Source: an uncultured Porphyromonadaceae bacterium (lineage in GTDB: Bacteria > Bacteroidota > Bacteroidia > Bacteroidales > Muribaculaceae). From it: DNA of 53,598 nt. The stretch is taken from assembly GCA_947178165.1 (NCBI GenBank), contig CAMWXH010000001.1, positions 108,266-161,863 on the forward strand. The letters are read 5' to 3'. Below the pieces are notes generated by a model. It had not been told where the DNA came from. It saw only the letters and a program-made list of their open reading frames with translations, and did not search any database. This document shows positions 7,914-15,649 of the stretch, one piece after another. A program made the translations under genes and the position numbers. The stretch's first letter is position 1. Each line of letters begins with the position of its first letter.

Positions 7914-9341
7914 ATGAACAGATCTCTCATTGCATTAGCGATATTTCCGGTTCTTCTCCTCTCTTGCGGAGAGGAGGATGGCCTTGATGTATTGGATGTG
8001 GAGGTGCCGGCAGGATATGAGATGTCGGCCGGAATATCCTCCATATTCATGAATTCCTCAAAGAGCTATGACAGTCCGGCCGACTGGGTGAGCGGCACCT
8101 ATGCCACTCGCTTTAACCGAGGCGACAAGCTCTATGACGATATGCGCACCAGCTCCAACGGATATGGCGGGGGATTAGGCCCTGTCTATGCCGGATATTC
8201 CTGCGGAAGCTGTCACAGCAATGCCGGGCGCACCAAGCCTGCGGGCTGGGCCGACCATGGCTCGGGGCCTTACGGGTTCTCGTCAGCTCTTGTGTATGTG
8301 ACGCGAAAGAACGGCGCCTTCTTCCAAGGCTACGGACGCGTGATTCATGACCAGGCCATTTATGGAGTTGAGCCTGAAGGGAAGTTCAGTGTTGACTGGG
8401 ATTATCAGACCTTCTCCTTCCCCGACGGTGAAACATACGAGCTGGCGCGTCCGAATTACAGGATTACCGATTGGTATTTAGGCGAGATTTCTCCCGATGA
8501 CCTATTCTGCACGGTGCGTATCCCGTTGAGGCACGTAGGAATGGGGCAAATAATGTCGCTTGACCAAAATGAAATAGAGGCTCTGGCGCGTAAAAGCAAC
8601 TATCCGGAGTATGGAATATCAGGACGCTGCAATTATGTGACTGAACGTGGAAAACTCTGTCTCGGGGTTTCAGGCAATAAGGCACAGCACGCCGACCTTA
8701 CCGTCGAACTCGGATTCTCAAGCGATATGGGGGTGACCAACAGCCGTTATCCCGAGGAGATCTGTCAGGGACAGCATCAGATGACACAGGGTTCGATGAT
8801 GGGGCTCCTTTACGATCAGCTTGACGTGTCAACAGAGGATATGGAGAATGTCGATCTCTATATGCAGTGTCTCGGAGTTCCGGCACGCAGGGATGTGAAT
8901 GATCCTAAGGTGAGGTTAGGTGAACAGAAATTTTATGAGGCCAAGTGTCATCTCTGTCACGTTGCCACACTGCATACGCGCTCAACGGGCTCCACACTCC
9001 TGAACGGCACACGCCTCCCTTGGCTCGGCCGACAGACCATACATCCTTACAGCGATTTTTTGCTCCACGATATGGGTTCGGAGATAATGGGGGTGGGACT
9101 GAACGACAACTATCCCTCAGGATTGGCAATGGGTAACGAATGGCGCACTACTCCGCTCTGGGGCATAGGCCTGCAGGAGAAAGTGAACGGACACACCTAT
9201 TTCCTTCACGATGGCCGGGCGCGCAATTTCACGGAAGCCATAATGTGGCACGGAGGAGAGGGGGAGGCCTCCAAGAACCTTTTCAAGAATATGAAGAAGA
9301 GCGACCGTGACGCCTTGATAAGATTCCTCGAATCACTTTAG
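7914..9341 (+). CDS. Di-haem oxidoreductase (DUF1111, putative peroxidase) lipoprotein
   Basis: A 475-residue lipoprotein (LLLSC, Cys 18) with two c-type haem-binding motifs, CGSCH at 97-101 and CHLCH at 345-349. The GGLGP--AG-SCGSCH context and the late LW-IGL-----G-T-FLHDGRA segment are those of the DUF1111/di-haem oxidoreductase family, often called thiol oxidoreductase and distantly like di-haem cytochrome c peroxidases. It would act in the periplasm or outer membrane. Genes of this family commonly neighbour imelysins in iron-uptake clusters. Its haems need System II maturation, consistent with the CcsA gene at the end of this operon. The actual reaction is unproven. Confidence 0.88.
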   Translation: MNRSLIALAIFPVLLLSCGEEDGLDVLDVEVPAGYEMSAGISSIFMNSSKSYDSPADWVSGTYATRFNRGDKLYDDMRTSSNGYGGGLGPVYAGYSCGSCHSNAGRTKPAGWADHGSGPYGFSSALVYVTRKNGAFFQGYGRVIHDQAIYGVEPEGKFSVDWDYQTFSFPDGETYELARPNYRITDWYLGEISPDDLFCTVRIPLRHVGMGQIMSLDQNEIEALARKSNYPEYGISGRCNYVTERGKLCLGVSGNKAQHADLTVELGFSSDMGVTNSRYPEEICQGQHQMTQGSMMGLLYDQLDVSTEDMENVDLYMQCLGVPARRDVNDPKVRLGEQKFYEAKCHLCHVATLHTRSTGSTLLNGTRLPWLGRQTIHPYSDFLLHDMGSEIMGVGLNDNYPSGLAMGNEWRTTPLWGIGLQEKVNGHTYFLHDGRARNFTEAIMWHGGEGEASKNLFKNMKKSDRDALIRFLESL

Positions 9342-9365
9342 AGCAACCGATAAAAATAACCGAAA

Positions 9366-10577
9366 ATGAAAAAGATAATTGCAATCGCCGCCCTTTCCAT
9401 TATTGCTTTGAGCGCAGATGCTCAATATGATGCCGACACAGAGAATGGAGTGGTGTCATTTGCAGGGCGCAAAGGGTTTGTCTGGGAGAGCAAGGATGGA
9501 AAATTTGAGTTCAAGCCTTACCTGATGGTTCAGACTGCCGTTGACTTCAACTGGTATGACAGCGAAGGGCTCGACCCGGCATATAATCAGGATAAGGTGC
9601 ATAACACCGGATTTTCGATCCCCTACGCTGTGTTGGGTTTCACCGGGCGTGCATTCGGTTTCATCACCTATAACCTCTCCATCAACGCGGCGGCATCGGG
9701 AGCCGGGATCCTTCAGCAGGCGTGGGCGGATATGAAAGTCAGCGACGGCTTCGGAGTGAAAGTTGGAAAATTCAAGACCCCCTTCACCCACGCCACCCTT
9801 ACCACTTTAGGGGAGACTCTTTTTCCGACGTTGCCTCTCTCGCTCACATCGCCGGTTATAATGCCATATTCGCTCAATGCCGTTACCCCCTCCATGATGA
9901 CCGATTTCGACTTGGGAGTGGAATTTCACGGAATGATTAAAGGGAAGTGGGGGTATCAGGCAGGAATCTTCAACGGCACCGGATCCAACGTGAACTTGGC
10001 GACAAAGACCTTCAGCGATGACTGGCATATCCCCTCCTTGCTATATGCCGGCCGCTTCACCTTTCAGCCGTGGGGCGTTATGCCCGCCACGCAGGGAAAT
10101 CCGCGTCAGCTCGGACTTGATAAGCTCCTTGTGTGGGTGTCGGCTTCAATGAATGTGGAGAGCGAAAATGAAAGCACCAATGATTTCCGTGCCGGAGTGG
10201 AGCTTGCGTGGATGCATAAGCGCCTTTATTTGGCAGGGGAGGCTTATTATATGCACGTCGGCTTCACAAAACGCCAGAAGATAAACGACAGCTTCAACTA
10301 CTTGGGAGGATACGTTCAGGGAGGATATTTCATAACCGACCGGATACAGGGAGCTTTGCGGTATGATTTCTTCGACCGTAACGGACTTGACAAGGGAGGA
10401 TTGCTGAATATGCCGGCAATAGGGATTAACTATTATTTCAAGGGGGTTAACCTGAAATTGCAGGGGATGTACCGTTATATGGGCCGCACCGGACATGCCA
10501 CACAGCTTGACCGCGACAACGATGACCTTGGGTTGGCAACACATAACGCCACTGTGCAGATTCAATATACTTTCTGA
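9366..10577 (+). CDS. Porin of the phosphate-selective O/P-like family
   Basis: This 403-residue protein has a signal peptide ending in SADAQ, a KFEFKPYLMVQTAVDFNWYD first strand, a KVGKFKTPFTHATLT block and a C-terminal strand ending in Phe (VQIQYTF), all typical of the O/P-type porins of Bacteroidota. It lacks the TNPH block of the other two porins in this window, so it belongs to a different branch. It lies 24 bp after the di-haem oxidoreductase and is followed by three 16-bp tandem repeats that run into the next gene's start. It is probably the outer-membrane channel of the same system; substrate unknown. Confidence 0.82.
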   Translation: MKKIIAIAALSIIALSADAQYDADTENGVVSFAGRKGFVWESKDGKFEFKPYLMVQTAVDFNWYDSEGLDPAYNQDKVHNTGFSIPYAVLGFTGRAFGFITYNLSINAAASGAGILQQAWADMKVSDGFGVKVGKFKTPFTHATLTTLGETLFPTLPLSLTSPVIMPYSLNAVTPSMMTDFDLGVEFHGMIKGKWGYQAGIFNGTGSNVNLATKTFSDDWHIPSLLYAGRFTFQPWGVMPATQGNPRQLGLDKLLVWVSASMNVESENESTNDFRAGVELAWMHKRLYLAGEAYYMHVGFTKRQKINDSFNYLGGYVQGGYFITDRIQGALRYDFFDRNGLDKGGLLNMPAIGINYYFKGVNLKLQGMYRYMGRTGHATQLDRDNDDLGLATHNATVQIQYTF

Positions 10578-10623
10578 GGTTATAGGGTTATGAGGTTATA
10601 GGGTTACGAGGTTATAGGGTTAT
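10576..10623 (+). repeat. Three tandem 16-bp repeats between porin and cytochrome lipoprotein
   Basis: GAGGTTATAGGGTTAT occurs at 10576-10591, 10592-10607 (last base C) and 10608-10623. The array overlaps the last two bases of the porin stop codon and the first two bases of the next start codon, leaving no ordinary ribosome-binding site. Related words on the other strand (AACCTCCTAA) occur twice in the 7882-7913 linker. Confidence 0.85.
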
Positions 10624-11353
10624 GAGAGAGATGTTTAATTTAAAATCTGCGATTAGTTTAATCTTTGCATTCGGCATAGGGCCTCTCTTCTGCGGGTGTG
10701 ATGAAGGGAAGATTTATCCCTCGGAAATTCTTGGGGCAGAGGATGGGATAACGGTTATCCTTTCGGGCAATATCACCGGTGCGGAAGGGTATTCAGGAAC
10801 CGGTTATTCTCTGGTGCTTGCCGTTTTTGAGGAGGGAAGCGATTTCGCGGAGGTTTCAAAGGCCGTGGAGGCAGGAGATTCCAAGGTGGAGATCAATAAT
10901 GTCAAAGTGGAGGAGGGAAGAGCTGAATTGTGTGTGATCAATTCCTTGCGGAAACGTGTGCTGACTTTGGCATCGATTGATATTCCGAAGTCGCCGGCTG
11001 AAAATGGAGGGGTGGTGAGCTTTGAGGTGGGTGATGTTAACGTCGCGCCGTTTGAGGCTATTTCCAGCCGTATCTTCTCCACAGCCTGCATTCAGTGTCA
11101 CGGAGGCACCTCGCATTCGGCAGCAGGGCTGAATTTAAGCCGTGAGCAGGCATATTCGATGCTTGTAAACGTGCCATCGGCTGTTGAGGAGGGGATGTTC
11201 AGGGTGAGACCGGAAGAAATAACAGAATCTACACTTTGGGAGGCTGTGGCTACCGATGCATCGGCACATTGGAGCTTCAACCATTCAAATCTGCTCACTG
11301 CCGAAGAGAGCGGATTCATTAGTAACTGGATAGAGAAAGGGGCAGAAAAATGA
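10622..11353 (+). CDS. Lipoprotein with a single C-terminal c-type haem motif
   Basis: A 243-residue protein with a lipoprotein signal (LFCGC, Cys 26). An N-terminal beta-rich domain (about 35-140) has no motif I recognise. The C-terminal part (about 145-243) carries one haem site, CIQCH at 156-160, with HGGTSHSAAGLNLS after it, like the cytochrome-c-like domains of Planctomycete cytochrome C-type or anchored electron-transfer proteins; M192 is a possible distal ligand. It overlaps the next gene by 4 bp (ATGA), so the two are translationally coupled. The start may instead be the ATG at 10631, because the first ATG is built from the repeat array. Probable role: electron transfer to or from the di-haem oxidoreductase. 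Confidence 0.8.
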   Translation: MREMFNLKSAISLIFAFGIGPLFCGCDEGKIYPSEILGAEDGITVILSGNITGAEGYSGTGYSLVLAVFEEGSDFAEVSKAVEAGDSKVEINNVKVEEGRAELCVINSLRKRVLTLASIDIPKSPAENGGVVSFEVGDVNVAPFEAISSRIFSTACIQCHGGTSHSAAGLNLSREQAYSMLVNVPSAVEEGMFRVRPEEITESTLWEAVATDASAHWSFNHSNLLTAEESGFISNWIEKGAEK

Positions 11354-12444
11354 TACATAAGAGAACTATGCTGGCTCGCGGAGGAGGCAGGGAGACGCAT
11401 GCCATAATAACGGTTGATGATGCGAGCCGCAATTTCAAGGAACAGCTGGAGAATGTGGAGCAGGCTTATCTCCATCTTATTGAAGATGAAGGGGAGAGGA
11501 TGCATCCTGTGTTTAAACGGTGGTTCCTCAGCGATTCAGCCAATCAGGCCGGGTTGCTTCCTGAAAGCGATTGTGCGGTGTCGGTGGTGGAACAGGCGCC
11601 CCTTAACCTGACTAAGATAGCGTTGTGGGTGTGGCTGATAGAGGATGCGCGTCCCGAACGTCAGCCCGACGGCAGCTATTCGATAATCCACGGTGATTAT
11701 ATGCACATAATGGAGGCGGGATGTTGCCGTCCGGGAATAGGGCCATACGCGTCAACCTATGACATCTTCTCATCCACCGAGCTCCGTTTGAGAAGCATAG
11801 GCGGGAGCCTCCTGGAGAATTGCGTCAGGACATGGCTCTTTGTCCAGAATGTGGATGTGAATTATTCAGGGGTTGTTAATGGACGCAACAGTGCTTTCGA
11901 GGAGTTCGGACTGACCCCTGAAACGCGTTTCATAGCAAGCACCGGAATAGGAGGAAGGCATCATGATAAGAATGTGGCCGTGCAGATGGATAGCTATTCC
12001 GTGAAAGGATTGTGCGAAGGGCAGATGCGCCAGATCAATGCCCCGGCCTACCTTAATCCGACCTGTGAATATGGTGTGGCATTCGAACGCGCCACAAGCA
12101 TTGATTATGGCGACCGCCGCCACCTCTTCATTTCCGGAACGGCAAGTATCGATAATCGCGGCCGAGTGGTTTGGGAGGGCGATGTAAGGAGACAGACCGA
12201 AAGGATGTGGACTAATGTAGAGGCTCTTCTTCGCGAGGCTGAATGCGAATGGGAAGATGTGGGGCAGATTCTGGTATATTTGCGCGACCCTGCGGATTAC
12301 GCAGTGGTGAGTGCAATGTTTGCCGATCGTTTCCCTGATACGCCATACGTGATTCTTCTTGCTCCCGTGTGTCGGCCCGGTTGGCTGATAGAGATGGAGT
12401 GCATGGCAATGAAACCTATTGAGAGCGGGTATGCGGATTTCTGA
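11350..12444 (+). CDS. Rid (YjgF/YER057c) superfamily protein with two Rid-like halves
   Basis: This 364-residue protein has no signal peptide. The N-terminal half holds FKRWFLSDSANQ, resembling the degenerate Rid domain of FkbO/Hyg5-like chorismatases; the C-terminal half (about 235-355) is a clearer Rid domain (HLFISGTASID--G, then LLREAECEWEDVGQILVYLRD and a WLIEMECMAM ending). Single Rid proteins are about 125 residues, so this is a two-domain member. Rid enzymes hydrolyse reactive imines, whereas chorismatases act on chorismate; which applies here cannot be decided by eye. It starts inside the previous gene's stop (4-bp overlap) and overlaps the CcsA gene, so it is firmly in the cytochrome operon, an unexpected place for a cytosolic enzyme. 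Confidence 0.78.
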   Translation: MIHKRTMLARGGGRETHAIITVDDASRNFKEQLENVEQAYLHLIEDEGERMHPVFKRWFLSDSANQAGLLPESDCAVSVVEQAPLNLTKIALWVWLIEDARPERQPDGSYSIIHGDYMHIMEAGCCRPGIGPYASTYDIFSSTELRLRSIGGSLLENCVRTWLFVQNVDVNYSGVVNGRNSAFEEFGLTPETRFIASTGIGGRHHDKNVAVQMDSYSVKGLCEGQMRQINAPAYLNPTCEYGVAFERATSIDYGDRRHLFISGTASIDNRGRVVWEGDVRRQTERMWTNVEALLREAECEWEDVGQILVYLRDPADYAVVSAMFADRFPDTPYVILLAPVCRPGWLIEMECMAMKPIESGYADF

Positions 12445-13825
12445 CACTGCAATGGCCACCTTCATGAGGATATTTGCCTTCCTGCTGATTTCCATGCTTT
12501 ACGCTGAGGGAATGGCAGGCTCAAAGATAGCGGGCATAACCCGGCAGGAAGCCGACAGCCTGGCACGCGAGACAGTGCTTTATGACGGGATTCCGGTCAC
12601 GTTCAATACCCTCAGCCGGGATCTCCTCAAAAAAGTGTATGGGAAGGAAACTTATCGGGGGCTGACGGCCGAGCAAGTGGTGGCCTCCATACGTCTTTAC
12701 CCTTTGGAATGGAAAGATGTGCCATTAATACGGGTTAAGGATAAGGACATGCGCGAGAAAATTGGCGCCAAAGGGGACCAAGTGTCTTTATCTTCATTAT
12801 TTAATTCTGATGGGAGTTACAGTGTAACGGCTCTATATGACGGAGCCGGCTTGAAAGAAAGGCGTGCAATAGAGGAATTAGATGAGAAGGCCGGGATATT
12901 ATTGGCTGTAATTTCCGGTGAACTTATTGTGAAGGATGACGCGGTGAAGCTTCCGGAATGGCGAGTTGATCTCGAGCTATTCTATGACCGGATCCATTTC
13001 CTGCAACTCATCTTCATGGTTCTTTTTGCAGGCGCACTTTCAGGCGGAATTTATTTCCTATGGGGAAAGTTTGGCGGCAGGGATTGCTCATCATGGCTTA
13101 TTGTCATTATTCTCTTCTCCCTATCTTTGGCTTTTGGGATGGCGCTTATCAAATTCATTCTTGAATGGACATTGGCGCGCAGGATTCCGCTATCAAACAT
13201 GGGTGAGACATTGAGTTTCACAATGTTGGTTGGAACTCTGCTCACAATGCTAATTTTGATGATTAATCGTCGTCGAAAGAGGAGCACCGCGCCGGGAACG
13301 GCCGGGGAGGCTTATAGGGGTGACATTTACGGGCTTTATCTTATCGCAATGTTTTTCTGGGGATGTGTTGCGCTTGTAGCGTGGATGCTTGGTGAGAATC
13401 CGGTTGTAACTCCATTGATGCCTGCTCTGCAATCTCCGTGGCTTTCAATACACGTGACTTTGGTCATGATTTCCTACGCGTTGCTGGCTTTTACCTTCGT
13501 TATGGCGTTGCTTGGGCTGGTGAGCAAGCGAGCGGGAAAAAACTTGAGGAGGGAATGTATTTGGGTATTGCACCCGGGTGTGTGGTTTCTGGTGGCCGGG
13601 ATAGTCACAGGTTCGATATGGGCCAAGGATGCATGGGGCGCCTACTGGAGCTGGGATCCGAAAGAGACCTGGGCCCTTGTCACGCTGATAGCCTATTCCC
13701 TCCCGTTGATAATGAAATTACGTGGACGATGGCTGTATCTTTATCTTCTTTTCGCCTTCCTCACAGTCTTGATGACCTATTTCGGTGTCAATTATTTCTT
13801 GGGAGGGAAGCACAGTTATGTGTGA
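12431..13825 (+). CDS. CcsA/ResC-type cytochrome c assembly protein
   Basis: An integral membrane protein of about 464 residues. The N-terminal hydrophobic segment is followed by a periplasmic region (about 30-190) and then a multi-pass CcsA domain with the tryptophan-rich haem-handling motif WGAYWSWDPKETWAL near residues 400-415 and conserved His in membrane segments (SIHVTLVMISYALLAF; HPGVWFLVAG). CcsA with CcsB/ResB forms the System II haem lyase attaching haem to CxxCH apoproteins; no CcsB gene lies in the window. Targets are probably the two upstream haem proteins. A TTG at 12419 extends the frame; ATG at 12431 or 12452 is more likely. It overlaps the preceding gene and, by 10 bp at its 3' end, the convergent gene. 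Confidence 0.87.
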   Translation: MRISDTAMATFMRIFAFLLISMLYAEGMAGSKIAGITRQEADSLARETVLYDGIPVTFNTLSRDLLKKVYGKETYRGLTAEQVVASIRLYPLEWKDVPLIRVKDKDMREKIGAKGDQVSLSSLFNSDGSYSVTALYDGAGLKERRAIEELDEKAGILLAVISGELIVKDDAVKLPEWRVDLELFYDRIHFLQLIFMVLFAGALSGGIYFLWGKFGGRDCSSWLIVIILFSLSLAFGMALIKFILEWTLARRIPLSNMGETLSFTMLVGTLLTMLILMINRRRKRSTAPGTAGEAYRGDIYGLYLIAMFFWGCVALVAWMLGENPVVTPLMPALQSPWLSIHVTLVMISYALLAFTFVMALLGLVSKRAGKNLRRECIWVLHPGVWFLVAGIVTGSIWAKDAWGAYWSWDPKETWALVTLIAYSLPLIMKLRGRWLYLYLLFAFLTVLMTYFGVNYFLGGKHSYV

Positions 13826-15390
13826 AATTCCTCAATTTCATATTGCATTCCCCGTTCATCTTTATTCTCGGTGTAGTTGGCCCCTATAAGGTAAACAGGG
13901 CGGGAATCCATTGCGAAGCGTCCGGCATAGTCGCGTGAATGGATCTGGTCCATGGCTTCGGCCACGCTCCTGTTGTATTTGAACTCGAAGAGATAGATAT
14001 ATTTTCTTGTGAAGGTCTCTATATCGCTCCTTCCCCTGTAGCCATGGTGCTCAGCTAAAGAGCGAGTGCTGCACAATGTGGCCAAGAGGTATGTCACAGC
14101 CCTATATGTCGATTCGCAATGATCCTCACCTGGCAGATCCTTGAACAATGCTTCGAGACGTTTCATAAAGTCGTCCGGGCGTCCCTCAAAGAGATCATCC
14201 TGGAATTTGTATATACTGAAAGCGCTGTACGAATAACTCGTCTCCGGTGCATATTGTGGGAGAAGGCATCTGTAGAACCCGATTTCCACCTCACGGTTAG
14301 GGAAACGGAGCTCATAGCGTTCCCCATCGTAAGATGCGATTGTGAGGTAGCCGGTCTGGAACATGAGAGGGGCAGGATCACGATCATTCATTCCCACGGC
14401 AGTGAGCTGTGCCTTACTGCATTTCTGCCCGTTCATCTCCGGAGGGTATAGTCCAAGAGACTTCACACGTCTGACAAGGAAAGTCGGGGTTCCGGTTTCA
14501 AACCAGTAAGGGTCGATGCTTTTAGCCTTGAGTGCGCGGAGCACGCTGAAGGGGTTGTAAAGCCTTGAACCCTTTGGAGTGAATCGATAGCCATCGTAGA
14601 AATCACGCAATGCATTTAGGGTTGAGTCAAAATCTTCTTCCATTTCTGATGCAAGATTCTCAATACCCTGACGGAAAGTATTGATAAGTTCCTCCTCAGT
14701 CCATCCGCATAAGTCAGCGAAGGCGTTTTCAAGAGATATGTCATCAAGGTTGTTGAGGTCGGAGAATATGCTGACCTTGCTGAAGCGCGCCACTCCGGTG
14801 ATAAAAACGAAACGGATATACTTGTCCATCGACTTCAGGTTCCCATAGAAGGATTTAAGGAGTCGTTGGTATTGTTCGAACACTTCTTTGTTATCTTCAA
14901 TTGCCAACAACGGCTTGTCGTATTCATCAATCAAGATGACAACCTGACGCCCGGTTGCTTCAAATACAGATTTTATAATTTTTCTAAATCGGAGCGCTAC
15001 TTCATCCCTTTCCTCAGGAATTACCTGTAATCCATACATTTCTTCATACTCACTGAGCGTGTCGTTAAGTTTGGCTACGAGTCCCGATATTGACACATAG
15101 TAACCGTTGTTGAAATCGAAATGCAATACCGGGGAGGGAGTCCAGTCAATATCCATCTTGTCAATAGCCAATCCCTTGAAAAGCTCACGCTCCCCCTCGA
15201 AAAATGATTCGAGAGTGGATAACAGCAGGCTTTTCCCGAACCGTCGCGGACGGCTCAGGAAGATATACTTCCCGTGCTCTATCAAGCGGGGGATGAAAGA
15301 TGTCTTGTCCACGTATGTATAACCTCCCTCAATAATATTGGAAAAGGTCTGCATGCCGATTGGATACCTTAGGAATTTCGTAGCTGTCAT
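13816..15390 (-). CDS. AAA-ATPase-like protein with PD-(D/E)XK nuclease-like C-terminus
   Basis: A 524-residue cytoplasmic protein. SRPRRFGKSLLLSTL (46-60) is a modified P-loop and VVILIDEYDKPL (150-161) is the Walker B region; both are standard for the AAA-ATPase-like family (PF09820-type). The C-terminal part has YLFEFKYN followed by a QI--RDYAGRF block, the usual PD-(D/E)XK nuclease-like domain (DUF1703 type). Such genes are scattered in many copies in Bacteroidales genomes and their biological job is unknown, with roles in defence or mobile DNA control suggested only by analogy. It is a lone gene facing the cytochrome operon, overlapping its last gene tail to tail. Confidence 0.9.
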   Translation of the reverse strand: MTATKFLRYPIGMQTFSNIIEGGYTYVDKTSFIPRLIEHGKYIFLSRPRRFGKSLLLSTLESFFEGERELFKGLAIDKMDIDWTPSPVLHFDFNNGYYVSISGLVAKLNDTLSEYEEMYGLQVIPEERDEVALRFRKIIKSVFEATGRQVVILIDEYDKPLLAIEDNKEVFEQYQRLLKSFYGNLKSMDKYIRFVFITGVARFSKVSIFSDLNNLDDISLENAFADLCGWTEEELINTFRQGIENLASEMEEDFDSTLNALRDFYDGYRFTPKGSRLYNPFSVLRALKAKSIDPYWFETGTPTFLVRRVKSLGLYPPEMNGQKCSKAQLTAVGMNDRDPAPLMFQTGYLTIASYDGERYELRFPNREVEIGFYRCLLPQYAPETSYSYSAFSIYKFQDDLFEGRPDDFMKRLEALFKDLPGEDHCESTYRAVTYLLATLCSTRSLAEHHGYRGRSDIETFTRKYIYLFEFKYNRSVAEAMDQIHSRDYAGRFAMDSRPVYLIGANYTENKDERGMQYEIEEFHT

Positions 15391-15411
15391 ATTTCAGATG
15401 AGTAATTTTCA

Positions 15412-15419
15412 CAAATATA
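15412..15419 (-). promoter_or_regulatory. Probable -7 box for the AAA/PD-(D/E)XK gene
   Basis: On the minus strand this reads TATATTTG, a match to TAnnTTTG, 22 nt upstream of the start codon. No convincing TTTG lies at -33, so the promoter is tentative. Confidence 0.4.
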
Positions 15420-15475
15420 AACAAATAATTCCGATTGCAGAAATAATCAATGGCATTATTCTATAAATCCTTAAA

Positions 15476-15628
15476 TAAATTTGGCCATTTTTTTGTTATA
15501 ATAGTAAAGTGGCACGGAAATTGTTAAGTTTCTGTGCGATTCACCGTATGATTTAAACGGTGAGCATTCTATAAATTAAGATAATCAAATAAGAAAATCC
15601 TATCTCTTCATCCCGCCGGGATGGCGGG
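15476..15628 (+). promoter_or_regulatory. Leader of the RNase R gene: -7 box and two hairpins
   Basis: TAAATTTG at 15476-15483 fits a -7 box without a clear -33 partner. The following leader has a hairpin CACCGT/ACGGTG (15542-15562) and a GC-rich hairpin CCCGCC/GGCGGG (15612-15628) ending 21 nt before the start codon. The latter could limit ribosome access or stabilise the mRNA. Regulatory role is inference. Confidence 0.4.
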
Positions 15629-15649
15629 TGCTAATGTATATATGACAAA

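Noticed and set aside
12419..12430. TTG start for the CcsA gene
   Set aside because: In-frame ATG codons at 12431 and 12452 give better signal/membrane starts; TTG starts are rare.
11866..12495. 209-codon minus-strand open frame
   Set aside because: Antisense to the Rid-family gene without domain features.
15476..15649. Known riboswitch in the rnr leader
   Set aside because: Only simple hairpins; no conserved riboswitch core recognised.
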